NCBI GenBank assembly: GCA_963971535.1
Contig: OZ020589.1
Span: 87,123,796-87,187,795 of the forward strand
Origin: Notolepis coatsorum
Taxonomy: Eukaryota > Chordata > Actinopteri > Aulopiformes > Paralepididae
Length of the DNA stretch: 64,000 nt
Direction: 5' to 3'
Shown: positions 48,826 to 59,939 of the stretch, one piece after another
Layout of the letters: every line of letters starts with the position of its first letter
Position numbering within the stretch: the first letter of the stretch is position 1
Program-made: the position numbers and the translations under genes
Notes under the pieces: model-generated
What the model was told of the DNA's origin: nothing
Seen by the model: only the letters and a program-made list of their open reading frames with translations
Databases searched by the model: none

Positions 48826-49137
48826 TGTTAGACACATTGGACATTGCTCGCGCTGGTCTGTGTCTATTAGGAAATGACAATTGCGTGTCATTTAAGGTCC
48901 GTGCTGGTATGCGTCTATTATGAAATGACAATTGCTAGTCATTGAAGGTCCGCGCTGGTCTGTGTTTATAATGAAATGATAATTGCGCGTCATTGGAATT
49001 CGGATTATTTTCTAACTGGGCGGGTCTTAGGTATCGAAATGTGGCACTGATTGATCTAACGTGAATCGATACTCTGTAGTACCGACGTAATTCAGTCGGT
49101 ACCCTTAAAAGTACAGAGTTCGGTACCCGTCCCTACT
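48826..49137. repeat. Right part of a hAT element with three ~55-bp tandem units
   Basis: Three units with gcgctggtctgtgt, atgaaatgacaattgc and gtcatt follow one another (48840-48995). The end, ttcggtacccgtcccta at 49120-49136, is like the right TIR of the 47300-47692 family. No matching left end was found, so it is a fragment. Confidence 0.5.
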
Positions 49138-49650
49138 GGTCAGTCTGAGGTGATTCTAGAAATGAGGTGTTTTCTTTTGAAAGTGGTTAACAATGGTTAC
49201 AGGCAGCCATACTGGAAGACTACACAAACATTCTGTGCAAAGCCTCTATTCTGGTGCAGACCTTCTAACAATACTATAATTTAAACCTCATTTGGGTGTA
49301 AGAGCTCACACAAACATGTTATGGCCTCATAAAATCAGAGCCCCATTCATTGTCTATGCTGGAACAGACCCCGGATTTCACATCCCAGTGACATCACTGA
49401 TTTCTACAGTAGCTTTAGGAGAGTGAGATGCGTGTTCAATGTCATAAATATTGACTGAACTGACTGAAGAACATATGTGATTCTTAAAATGGGTGGTATT
49501 CCCATTTAAGAGGTACCATCCCATAGCTGAAAGATCACAGGTTCAAGGCTGCAACAGGCAATGTCCATCCCTGTTTAACACAATCGGCGCCAGGGACTAG
49601 TCTGAGCCTGTGGTAGCTAGGCCAAGCATTAAAACATAGGACTTGGTCAC
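49138..49650. other. Intron 1 with an interspersed repeat
   Basis: The part 49260-49510 resembles 28620-28930 (same order of gagctcacacaaac, ttatggcctcat, attgtctatg, catcccagtga). No coding region was recognised. Confidence 0.45.
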
Positions 49651-49654
49651 CTTG

Positions 49655-50000
49655 TTTGCAGGGCTATATTATATTCTATATTATAGCTATGGATACAATA
49701 CTATGGCCCATTTGACCTCAAATATCTATCGTTCAACATGTGAAAAAGAATACATTTTTCCATCCATATGTTCCCATTATACCGTGGTGAATATAAGTAT
49801 AGTTATAGCGTGGTCTGGGGCAATTTCCGAAAGGCTGAGTAATAGCCATATGCGTGTATTCTACTAAAAGCGTTGCCATTTCTTGCCTGGACTAGCTACT
49901 ATTCTCAAATCAGGGGTCGTTTTTTGATGCTTTGATCGCCACCAACGGCATACGTTGTGGAGTAACGTTACACACACACTTTCGGATCGCAATGAAGGCA
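49655..50000. repeat. Diverged relative of the piggyBac-like family
   Basis: The stretch ttgcagggctatattatatt and ggcccattt resemble the right end of piggyBac-like copy C (read in reverse: gcagggctataacttt, gggcccattcaaag). No TTAA-bounded end could be fixed. Confidence 0.4.
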
Positions 50001-50033
50001 TGCTCAGATCGACGCAAAATTTATATCATATAG

Positions 50034-50801
50034 CAGGCCTGTACACTGCGATGATATGATCGCAAATTGCCCCCTAATTTGGTCCGTGTGAGTTTAAAAT
50101 AATATCTGGGGGAAAGCTTGCGAGTGGTGATTTCAACCCTTCATTCGCATTTCACTCCTAAATTAATCCATACAAATTGTAGTAAAACATTAGCCTACAA
50201 CCAGGGCTGTACAGTGCAATATAATGTTGCGGTTGTAATTTCATTAGACAGACCAGCGCGGACCTTTAATAACATGCAATTTAATTGACACGAGCAATGA
50301 GCTAACGGTAGCTGCTAACCAAGGTTACCATTAGGATTATGCTAAGCTAACTAGCGATCTCTGCTAACCCTGGAAAACGGTCAAAGCGGACTCCACAAGA
50401 CTAGTTCCATTTGTGAGGAAAGGGGGTGGGTTATATTGACAACGCTTGACAACAGAAGTTTAAACATAACTTCAGATTTATTAGTTATTCATTTCTGTAT
50501 ATCATTGAATTTCCATCTCCGTGTGTCTCCATCTCTTCCTGTTTACATTCGAGTGTGACGTCATCACCTACGGCAGCTTAGACTATCAAAACGCGAAGGG
50601 GGGGGCTGGCTCTCTTGTTCGTTCTCGCCCCCTCTCTCTCTCTCTCTCTCTCTACATTCAATGATTTAAAGTAGCCAAATGTTACACACAGTATAAATAC
50701 TAACTGGATAGTTGATGATATAAACATTTAATTTCATTATCTGAAATATTCTAAAATCATTAAGTCTGTGTGATTATTATTTTCTCACAGTAGTGTGTGT
50801 G

Positions 50802-50840
<39 letters not shown>

Positions 50841-51263
50841 TTGGCTAAAGTGGATAGAAAACACAGTACTGTGTAAAAGGCACCCAAGAGTTTTTATATA
50901 AATTGTCTTAGATGTAAATAATTTTTTTTATTAGTGTGTCAGTAGACTACTTAGTACATTTTCATTAAATTATTTTTTAAAGCATCTTCATGGTTTAATA
51001 ATGCAAACATATGTTGCAGGGACTTATTATAATCATCATATTGGCGTGACTGTATGCATCAAAGGGTTAAATCAAGCATTTTTAAGTGCTTTAGAGGAAA
51101 TGTAAAAATATCGCGATATCATTTAGAGGCCATATCGCCCAGCCCTACTATAATGGTAAAATAGTTATTTAAAAATTTGCCCCTAAAAAATATTCTTTGC
51201 CCCTAAATTTCTCATTTAGGGGCAAGTGTGCCCCTAGTGAAAAAGCTTAGCGTACAGCCCTGT
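50034..51263. mobile_element. hAT-like element with caggcctgtac ends
   Basis: The ends caggcctgtacactgcg and gcgtacagccctg form imperfect TIRs. Flanks share only tatag, so the target duplication is not clean. The right part repeats gcccctaaa. It seems to hold a segment of the tagggctgggcgatat family in inverse orientation (50203-51148). Confidence 0.45.
50203..51148 (-). mobile_element. Inverted relative of the hAT at 38931-40018
   Basis: It matches the reverse complement of most of 38931-39835, including ctaacggtagctgctaacca and the right end atatcgcccagccctac. The left end, cagggctgtacagtgc, corresponds to an internal point of the other copy. A TG/TA tract (50800-50842) and a CT tract (50633-50652) lie inside. 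No target duplication was found. Confidence 0.65.
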
Positions 51264-51772
51264 ATAGCCCTTACCTTGACTAGGATGTGCCCCAAAAAGA
51301 ATATTCCAATTATCTGATCGTCATTCCAAGTATTGATGTCCATCGTGTCGCCAACATAATCCATCCCACAACACCGATCGGGAGTGTTTGATTCTTCTCA
51401 ATCCGAGCGTTATAACCGCTCGTCATGCCCGGAGAAAAAAAGCTGAGTCGGACTGATATAATCGACGCACAGCCCAAGACACAAGGTTTCAAAGGATGAT
51501 CGATACCGCCAACTGGTAGGATGCGGCCGGTACTGCACCTTCGAAGTCCCAGTATGCATTTTACAGGCAACATACAGCTTCCTGACATTGAATAGGGTAT
51601 TAAAATCGAAAAAAAGGAAAAACGACCCAGAAACGTGTTAACACGTGATTGGCACTCAACGGTCGGGGCCCAGAAACGTGTCATTTCAAACCTCTCTCTG
51701 CATCTGCTTCTCTGAATCCCATCACAATATTATTTCACGATATGTACCGTATATATCGTGTACATGGGTATA
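51264..51772. other. Intron 1, nothing recognised
   Basis: The stretch between two hAT elements shows no TIRs, LINE frames or tandem repeats that I can support. Confidence 0.35.
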
Positions 51773-51780
51773 GTAAAAAC

Positions 51781-52980
51781 TATAGGGATGCCCCAATCGA
51801 TCGGCCAGCGATCGGTATCGGCCGATATTCAGTATAAATATGAGATCGGTGAATTCCGATAATGCTTTATTTTCACCGATCGTGAAAACCGATCGAAGAC
51901 ACGCGCAGAAAACATGATCCAATTCTCAGCGGAGTTCTCACTTGCTGACTTCTCTCTCTCGCACCCAGCTGCTGCTGCAGCGCACTGACCCTCCCCCTCC
52001 CCCTCCCAGACCCATGTCAACAAATGCTCCGGCAAACGTCTAGTGCATGGGGAGCTCCAGTAGCTCACCGCGTACCTCGAACGCTATTTCGGCGTCGGGG
52101 ACAACCGTGCGCGTCACGGATCTGGGGTAGCGAGTTCGACTCCCGGACAAGCCGTACTTTCTCAGAGTGTCTTTCCCCCCATATATACCCCCATTCAACC
52201 TGTTTCTGTCGGTCATACTTGACCAGGAAAAAGCGATAAACGCGAAAAGAACCAGCTGACTGGTCAAAGTTTGAAAAAAAGTCTAGTGCATGAGACCTCT
52301 GTGAGCTAACGTTAGCTACCTAGCTAACGTTACTGTTTAAACAAAATGACCCAGTCAACTATTCACTTTAGTTTAATACATGAGGCATTGTCTAACATTA
52401 TCTAGCCGGCTAGCTACTGATATCAACAAATGCTCCGGCAATAGTCGCGTGCATGATACCTCAGTTAGCTCGGTAGCTAACGTTAGCTCACGTTAGCTCA
52501 CTGTTTAAACGAAATGACCCAGTAAACTATTCACTTTAGTTTAATACATGAGGCGTTGTCTAACGTTATCTAGCCGGCTAGCAGTAGCTACAGATAGCTC
52601 CTGATATCAATGTCTTATAACATAATTGACATCATTCGTTTTTGCAGCTGTTGGCTAATTAGCTATCGTGCTTCATAACTGAACACTGCGAACATCTTAT
52701 AAGTTTCAGTTCATAAGGAAAATACTTTGACTATAATGGTCAGAAGTAAATTAACTTAGATACTGTTATGCTTAACACCCAGTACTATTCACTTTACTTA
52801 ATTTCTAAGATTAGATTAGATAATTTAGACCGGACTTTGAGAATGCCTGTGTTAGACCTACAGTATAATACCGCCAGCTGCTATAAGAAAACCAAAAACG
52901 ATCGGTATCGGCAGTGTATCGGCCGATATGACTCAGACGATCGGTGATCGGTGGCAAAAAACGTGATCGGGGCATCCCTA
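51781..52980. mobile_element. hAT element with tagggatgcccc ends, hosting a SINE
   Basis: The ends tatagggatgcccc and ggggcatcccta are flanked by the perfect duplication gtaaaaac (51773-51780 and 52981-52988). Subterminal cgatcggtatcggccgatat motifs lie at both ends. Two ~150-bp direct units with gttagctcac and cccagt(c/a)aactattcac fill the middle (52300-52600). The family recurs truncated at 59507-61452. Confidence 0.9.
52050..52280 (+). mobile_element. SINE with 12-bp target duplication
   Basis: The 231-bp insert is flanked by perfect gtctagtgcatg copies (52038-52049 and 52281-52292) and ends in an A run, so it moved by reverse transcription. It has a B box (gcgagttcgactcccgg, 52130-52146) and a weaker A box (agtagctcaccgcg). 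The family was not recognised. Its clean duplication suggests it is younger than the hAT that holds it. Confidence 0.82.
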
Positions 52981-53131
52981 GTAAAAACCCAGATATTTGC
53001 ATGGATCCATGACGGTATACTTTCATATTGGGCATAGCTCCCCAGTAGGGCTACACGATTAATCGTTTTTTAATCGAAATCGCGATTTGGAATGATGCAA
53101 TTATCAAATCGCCAAGCCTGCAATAAAAAAT

Positions 53132-53209
53132 AATAATACTAATTTTTTTTTTTTATTTAACCAGGAAGTCCCATTGAGATACAATATCTCCTTTGCAAGG
53201 GAGACCTGG
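53132..53209 (+). repeat. Fragment of an interspersed repeat split by the next element
   Basis: The sequence tttaaccaggaagtcccatt to gggagacctgg continues after the nested TIR element as ccaagatgacagcaataaca. It is a common fish repeat consensus as far as I recall, and it marks the original target of the nested insertion. Confidence 0.55.
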
Positions 53210-53798
53210 GCCCCGTTCCCCGTACCTGGATAACTGAGTTAGCCGGATAACTTTAACTGGATAACCGAGTTAGCCGGACTTTCCGGTTCCCCGTACCTGG
53301 ATTTTCCAAATCACCATGACAACAGATCCAAAACTTTGAGCCTGGTCGAAAGCAGAGTTTAAGTTCAAGTTAGCCTGAACCATCGCCACGCCCCCGCAAA
53401 GAAGTGACAGCCCGTTTCCTGAAATTATTCCCACAGTCTACGATCTGCATTATACCATTCTGAATTACGTTTTTGTGCTCCATTCTTCCAGAGGGGGCTT
53501 TTGAAATGTAAAATAGACCCAAAATGCTGATACTAAATTCACTTTGTCCTAAATAATGCACGTTATATATACCGTGGCGCTCGCTCGTGCGATGTACACA
53601 TTATGTGGTTATTTTAATTGTAACTGGGATTAAGATGTCTGATGAGATGCGCTGTTTGACGGATTTGAGAAATTGAATAAGCCGTTGACGTCACATTAAT
53701 GAATGAGGATAAAGAGATAAAACTTCCTTCAAAACAAAGAATATTCTAAACACGGGTCTCTCGTTCATTAATGTATAAACAATGAATTTATCCCATCT

Positions 53799-53868
53799 GG
53801 CACAGTGGCTCAGCGGTAGTGCTCAATCCTGGCAACCCGGCGACCGGGGTTCGAATCCCCGTCTTTCC
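53799..53868 (+). repeat. tRNA-like sequence 1
   Basis: It has a good A box (tggctcagcggtag, 53806-53819) and B box (ggttcgaatcc, 53848-53858). The T arm is perfect (cggggttcgaatccccg). The D stem is nearly intact. Anticodon and acceptor stems do not pair well, so it is a tRNA-like pseudogene or SINE head. Confidence 0.6.
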
Positions 53869-53880
53869 AATATAAATTTT

Positions 53881-53975
53881 TGGAATATAATATTAATGAT
53901 TATACGCAAAGGTAGCATAGTTTTAAGTTAAAATATTATAAATCTACATGCATTGAGGATGTCATTCTTTATATA
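53881..53975 (+). repeat. ~95-bp segment shared with 58985-59080
   Basis: Blocks such as ttttaagttaaaatattata and aatctacatgcattgaggat match 59017-59055 closely. The two elements that hold them have unrelated TIRs. Confidence 0.7.
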
Positions 53976-54015
53976 GCTCTCAACGTGCACCAAATTGAAT
54001 TATTCCTATATTGGA

Positions 54016-54092
54016 AAAGAAGGAGACGACTGGGTCTCGAACCCCGGTCGTCTGCGTGAAAGTCAGAAGAACAACCCGTTAGACCACAGAGA
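54016..54092 (-). repeat. tRNA-like sequence 2 (Glu-like anticodon)
   Basis: Read on the minus strand: tggtctaacgggtt (A box), an anticodon arm tctgactttcacgcaga with four of five pairs and anticodon TTC, and ggttcgagacc (B box). This resembles tRNA-Glu(TTC). The acceptor stem is poor, so it is not called a functional tRNA gene. Confidence 0.55.
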
Positions 54093-54580
54093 AGATAAGT
54101 AAAAGATCGACAATACATCAATCAATGGGTAAGGGAGCCGTATCGTTATTCTGTATGACAGTTTTACTAATTATTTTCGCTAGCAAGATCTCATTTGATT
54201 ATTCAATCCAGCAGGCAAGTTTAAAGAAATATAATCTGATTGATTGAGGTAATGAGGGACTTGAAATTAGCCTATAGATAACGCATTTAACTTGTCGGCG
54301 AGGCGATTGAGCCGTACTGCAATATGTTAATAAAGTTCTAAATCAATTAATCAATCAATGCCGCTAGAGAATCAGATTCTCTGCTATCGATACGTGCTGG
54401 CTTTTCAACTGAAGCGGCCGCGCGCATTTAGCCTGGGTCGCAAGTCTGGCTTGAGTTAACGAGACTGAATCCACCTTCGAGGAACAGGAAAATCCCGGCT
54501 TCAAACATCGGGTTAACTGAAGCTGGATAATGACATCTTGATCGACTTAGTTGAACCAGGTACAAGAAACAGGGCCCTGG

Positions 54581-55096
54581 CCAAGATGACAGCAATAACA
54601 TTAGCAATACATCACACAGCAATCAAATGTGCGATACATCACACAAGAACATAATAAATGTGCATGTATACAATATACAATACATCACATGTAAACACAA
54701 AAACACAAAGCAGAATAGTCTACATGATAGTAAAAGTGTATAATCCAGGGTAATACAGTAATTTTGCAGTTGGGACCCGACTACAGAAAGCAGCAACATT
54801 CTTCTTGTAGGAAGTTATGTAATACAGATTTAAATTCACCAAGAGAGACCAGGGTGTCTAAGTGGATAATGGTCCTGTAGCCCATTCCATGCCCAAGGTG
54901 CGAAGCTTGAGAAAGCTGTTCCTAGCTAACCCTGCTCAAGACCGAGAACACATCTGAGCTGAGTAAGGAAAGGGTGGGGGGGAGCGGGGCTCGGGGGGGG
55001 CATCTCTCTCTACTGGTTCAATTAATGTAGAAAAGTAGAAAAACGTTGCAGTATAAAAACGAACTGGAGAGTTGATGATAATAAACATTTAACTTC
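54581..55096. other. hAT interior and repeat remnant, no coding
   Basis: The first part continues the repeat split at 53209. From about 54960 the sequence resembles internal parts of the 38931 and 50203 elements (gttgatgataataaacattt). No coding region is seen. Confidence 0.5.
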
Positions 55097-55111
55097 ATTA
55101 GCTGAAGTATT

Positions 55112-57784
55112 ATTATTTTTTTTTTTTTATTGATATTTTTTGCACAAATCTCTCCAATATTCAAAACATCTCTTTCCACATCATCATATGCAATTTCCAG
55201 GATTTGCCTTTTTCTTTTTTGTAAGAACATACAAAACATGTAAAGGACTCATACAAATACATTAACAACTGACATGGAAATAAAAAAAGACTTACGAAAA
55301 AAGAAACATACTATACTATACATTATGCGTATACATCCCTGATATATATACTTTGCATGTAGACCGAACTACCTTCGAGCAGGTATGTGCTGCATCCTCT
55401 ATCGGGATGCCACCCTTCTCCATATTGCATGTGAGAGAAAGCGCCCCAGACACATGCAGTTGTGCATGATAACATGCATGCACGCATGTCTCCAACACAT
55501 GTATGTGGGTACGTGTATCACGTAAGCATGTGTACATGCCTCATATGTGTGTGTGTGCATCTTCCTGGTATGTGACTGTACTCCTATCTCTTGTGTGTGT
55601 CTCGTATCCATGTGTGCCTCTGCCCCCTATGTGAGTGTATATCTCAGATGTGTATATATATGTGCGTCTCAGCTACGTATGTGTGTGTCTCCTATGTACA
55701 TGTGTATCCCCCATATGTGTCAGTGAAAGCCTATATTTCAACTATGTGTATATGTAGGTGTGTGTATGCCTATTTCCTATAAGTGAGTATGTGCATGTAT
55801 GTGTGCCCCTGACGTGTATACCTTATCCTTGTGTATATGAGTGTGTGTGTAAACCTATTATGTACACATATGAATATGTGTATCCTAGATACTTGTATGC
55901 GGCTATACCTGCGCACATGTGAGTGTGATAGAGACAGTGACCGTTCCATAGATACACCATCCGGACATAAAATACATGTACATATATACACAATACATTA
56001 TAAAGCACAAGTACCATCAGATCAGATCCCCTTTTTCATATTCATCCTTGATAACATTGTAATCCCACCTTAATCATTTGTCCCCAGACCGTTCAGTCAG
56101 GTGTAGAAAACTGTCCCATACCTCAGCGAAAATATCCTCTCTCCCTGCGACTCTATACGTCACCCTTTCATATGATGCTGTCCGGAACATTAGTTCCATC
56201 CATTCTTTAAAAGTAATATCAACAGGTGATTTCCAATGTCGTAATGCAATTCTACATCCTGATATCATGGCCATTCTATACCACATTCCCCGGTATTTAG
56301 GCAGTTTAATCCCTTTCGGTACTATACCCAAAACACATGCCATTGGGGCGTTATTTATCTTCACATTCAGAACCTTACTTAGGAATATCACAATTTGATC
56401 CCACATTTTCCGGACCTTCTCACATTCGTACAGCATGTGCAGTAAAGTGCCTGTCTCCTTCTCACATCTCCAGCAGATGTCACTGTCCCTTAATTTCAGT
56501 CTGGCCAGTTTACTAGGCGTCCAATAGCTTCTGTTCAACACTTTGTAAAAAATAAGTTGTGATTGCGCCTCCCTAGAGAATTTACTCCATTTGGACACCA
56601 GTTTCTCCCACATTTCCTCAGTAATATCCTCACGTACATCGTTCTCCCAGCTCAATCTCAGACCCGCCAATTTGGGTGCATTGTATTCTCTTATAACATC
56701 ATAAAATCTTGACGCACCGCCTTTCCTACGCCATCCTTTATAGAATATTTCTTGAATTGCAGTAATCGGGCCACACTTTGGTCCTCCTATTGATGACGAT
56801 ATACAATGTCTAATCTGTAGGAATTTATAAAAGTTTTTATTATCTATATCAAAATCCTCTTTAATATCCTCAAAAGGCAAAACCCCATCTTCCCCGGCTA
56901 TATCACCTAGTACATGTATCCCCCTTTTAATCCAATCGTCCCATATGACCGATTTCTTACCAATCCTTAGTTTCTTATTATACCATATAGAGGCTCTCGT
57001 AGTTAAATATGGGCTATCACCAGTCATTCTGTGCGATTGATTCCAAGTTTCCCTGATAAATGCCATTAAAGGGTTTTTAAAAGGTATAGGTCTGTCTGAT
57101 TGTGTCAGGAAGGATTCCAGAGATGAGGGATATATCATTTCCTCCTCCATCCTGAACCAAGCAGGTGCCTCCTCAGACGAGTGATTCAGTTTGGAGAGCT
57201 GGGAGAGCGAGAATGCATAGTGATACCAATCTAGTTTAGGCAGGGATAAGCCGCCATTTTCCTTTGCTGCATACATTTTGGCCCGTCCAAATAGCGGCCT
57301 TTTGCCCCCCCACAGATATACATTAATGACTTTGTCATACTGTTTGAGTAACTGGGTCGGGAGAGTCAGCGGCAGCATATATAGGATATAATTTAATTTG
57401 GGAGCCAATATCATTTTTACTAAGTTTATCTTCCCCAGGAGGGACATATTCATCTTGGCCCAATTCTGGGTCAGAGCACTAATGTGTTAGATTATAGGGG
57501 CAATATTGGCTTGCATCAACTCTTTCAGACCTGGGATCAGCTTTATTCCTAGGTATATCAACCCTGACGGCATCCATCTGTATTGCCACCCCCTTCTGAT
57601 ATCAGGGGGACAACACTTAGAGAGAGGCATTGCTTCTGACTTGCTCCAGTTGATTGTGTACCCAGATATTTCGGAGAAGGACTCGATAATAGTTCCAATG
57701 ACCCCAGCCGCTGTTCGGGGATTGCTGGATACCAATAAGATATCGTCCGCATACAAAAATAATTTATGTTCTACCTGCCCCGCT
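55112..57784 (-). mobile_element. L1-group LINE, 5'-truncated, with perfect 15-bp target duplication
   Basis: The insert is flanked by perfect attagctgaagtatt copies (55097-55111 and 57785-57799). Its 3' end is a poly(A) (poly(T) at 55116-55130 on the plus strand). It starts inside the reverse transcriptase, just before YADD, so it is 5'-truncated. The 3' untranslated region (55131-56073) is a curious ACACAT-rich sequence. The near-intact frame and perfect duplication mark it as the youngest LINE in the window. It is in sos1 sense orientation. Confidence 0.95.
56074..57780 (-). pseudogene. L1 ORF2 C-terminal half
   Basis: The first piece (57487-57780) reads LFLYADDILLVSSNPRTA (motif C) to ELMQANIAPII and ends at a stop. 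The second (56074-57453) is open for 459 codons: MNMSLLGKINLVKMILAPKL (RT thumb), LPKLDWYHYAFSLSQLSKL, then CWRCEKETGTLLHMLYECEK (Cys-x2-Cys then His and Cys, the C-terminal zinc-like cluster) and a last ~110 residues ending HLTERSGDK. The RT palm N-terminus is absent because of truncation. Apart from the one stop near 57487 the frame is intact. The last codon is just before the 3' untranslated region. Confidence 0.88.
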
Positions 57785-58305
57785 ATTAGCTGAAGTATTC
57801 TAAAATAATTTAAGCCATTCTCCTTTTCTGTGTGTGTGTGTGTGTGTGTGCACGCGTCTCATATCTGGTCTGACATCAGGAGTTTGATAGTTACTGAGGA
57901 TTGCCAGATAATGTTGATATTTAAACACAAAATAAATATACATGATCATGCAACATAAAAAAAATTGTTGTAGGAACAGTTTGGGAGAGGGAGGTAAAGG
58001 GTTTTAGATTGTGTGTTGTGAAGTTTACTTCAGAGAGGGAGAGTAAAGTACAGAAAAAAAGGTACCGTTGGGTACCGTACCGGTATCGATTCCCAGGTAA
58101 AAAGAACATTTTCAGACTCTGTGTCCCGAACAGACCCACCGCGTAGGCCAGATGCAAGCCGCATTTTACAATAAACCTCTGTGGGGCTGCTTAAAAAAAT
58201 TATAATCGCAAATGTAATCGCAATATCTGTCAGAAAAATCGCAATTAGATTATTTCCCAAAATCGTGCAGCCCTACTCCCCAGCCCTAGGTTCAGATACT
58301 GGTAG

Positions 58306-59197
58306 CAGCGTTTCCGTTAGCCGGTAATTACCGGTATTTGACCGGCAAAATCTGTTGAAGTCCGACATAATTAATCTCTCCGGTCTTAATGTCCGGTGAA
58401 AATAATTCCCTGAGTCTAAGCACAATTTGATTATTTGAATTGTATTAAAATAGGCTAAAATTAAATAGCCTATACGATGAACGAAACGATCATTACATTT
58501 GTTTCCTCGTTGCTTCTAATAATGACAACGACGTTGTCAGCGAGAGCTTAGTGCTGGGTGTGCGAACTTTTGTGAAGCTGCAGAGCCAGAGCAACAGCGG
58601 CACAATGCAGTATTCCAGCAGTACTCCAATTCAGCCATTTTCAGCCAATGTTGGGTGGGGGGCGCTGCTGTGCGGTTCCCAGAAAAGAGCCAATAACAGC
58701 TAAATCAGCTGCTCTGCAGCGCCATACTCTTTGCAAATAAGTCGTTGCGAGGTGGAGAGAGTCGTCACGCAAACCACGATAATGTTGCCGTCTCTCTGCT
58801 TTCTCAGTTCTTCGCTTGATATAATTAATACAAATGTCCAATATAACGGAATTCGTTAGCTCATAAAAATGTGATTATAACAGACTGCTGTTTAGTGTCG
58901 GACCGACTGCCCACATACGCGGTCTATTTTATTTCAAGTCAGCAGCAGCACGGAGTATCGAGGGACTTATTTTATTTGGAATATATTAATGACTGTATAC
59001 GCAAAAGTAGCCTAGTTTTAAGTAATAATATTATAAATCTACATGCCTTGAGGATGACATTCTTTATATAGCCTGCCTATCAATTGTTTTAAAGCTCAAT
59101 AAACTATGACCGGAATTAATCTCATTTGTCCGGTAGATTGAAATCTTGCAGGTCACGGAGAGTAGACCGGCAACAATTTTTTCTAACGGAAACCCTG
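58306..59197. mobile_element. hAT element with cagcgtttccgttag ends
   Basis: TIRs cagcgtttccgttag and ctaacggaaaccctg are flanked by the perfect duplication actggtag (58298-58305 and 59198-59205). Subterminal regions repeat accggtatttgaccgg-like motifs. It is 892 bp with no transposase. The 58985-59080 segment is shared with 53881-53975. Confidence 0.92.
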
Positions 59198-59205
59198 ACT
59201 GGTAG

Positions 59206-59506
59206 GTGTAATAATTATGTTAGTGTACATGTGGGAATGGAGGGAGAGTGCCTGGTGGTCTATATAAAGTCCAAGCGGTGTTCAGCAGGTGTGCACCCAC
59301 ATGTCTCTGCATCAGGCAGTAATGGAGGCATCTCTTCAGGGCATGACTCAGCAGGCTGGGAGCCAGTATGTCTATTCACTGCTTCTTCTCTCCTCACAAG
59401 AGGAGCCCCGGCCGACACTCCACTTGGCAGAAGCCTCGGAGCGACGGGGATAGAAGCCACATGGAAAAACGTCGGAGAGTTTTACTTGCTCTCACCATGT
59501 TTAACC
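59206..59506. other. Intron 1, nothing recognised
   Basis: The stretch between two hAT elements has an open frame (59126-59509) but no similarity to any family I know. The frame overlaps a transposon end, so it is not called a gene. Confidence 0.35.
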
Positions 59507-59590
59507 TAGGGATGCCCCGATCACGTTTTTTGCCACCGATACCGATCACCGATCGTCTATGAGTCATATCAGCCGATACACTGCAGATAC

Positions 59591-59939
59591 TAGTGATGCA
59601 CCGATGTGAAAATTGTGGCAGCTACCGATAACCAATATTAATATTGCTGTTCTGGCCGATACCGATATTTACAGATGTCGATATCTCTGTATAGAAAACA
59701 CTTTTTTATGATAATCAAATAAAGAGCTATTTTCCTAAATGCATTTTTCTTTTTACTTTTGTAATTTATTTTCAGAAATTACTGGTATTTTGAAACAATT
59801 TAAGACCAAAACATGTTAAATAATAATAAGAAATATATATTTAAAGCAATAAATAAATAATTTTTTTTTATATATATCTGCCCGATACCGATGTGTACAA
59901 AAAAGACCATATCGGCAGCCGATATATCGTGCACCACTA
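59591..59939. mobile_element. hAT-like MITE with tagtgatgcaccgat ends
   Basis: TIRs tagtgatgcacc and gtgcaccacta are flanked by an 8-bp duplication with one mismatch (gcagatac at 59583-59590, gccgatac at 59940-59947). Subterminal taccgata motifs recur. It is 349 bp and non-coding. Confidence 0.85.

Larger units (their letters stand above)
53210..54575. mobile_element. TIR element of 1.37 kb carrying two tRNA-like sequences
   Basis: The ends gccccgttccccgtacctgg and ccaggtacaagaaacagggc are imperfect inverted repeats of about 20 bp. They are flanked by cctgg on both sides (53205-53209 and 54576-54580), and the flanks rejoin into a continuous repeat (gggagacctgg then ccaagatgac). Which superfamily it belongs to is unclear because the exact cut point is ambiguous within G/C runs. 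It carries tRNA-like sequences at 53799-53868 (plus) and 54016-54092 (minus) and a segment shared with 58306-59197. Confidence 0.75.
53046..58275. mobile_element. hAT element of 5.2 kb with two nested insertions
   Basis: The ends tagggctacacgattaatcg and cgtgcagccct (plus a) are flanked by the perfect duplication ctccccag (53038-53045 and 58276-58283). Subterminal regions repeat aatcgaaatcgcgat-type motifs. It hosts a TIR element (53210-54575) and an L1 (55112-57784); without them it is about 1.2 kb. Its interior around the L1 resembles the 38931 and 50203 elements. Confidence 0.88.

Noticed and set aside
53799-54092. Two functional tRNA genes
   Set aside because: Acceptor stems do not pair, and one anticodon stem is unconvincing; they sit inside a transposon.
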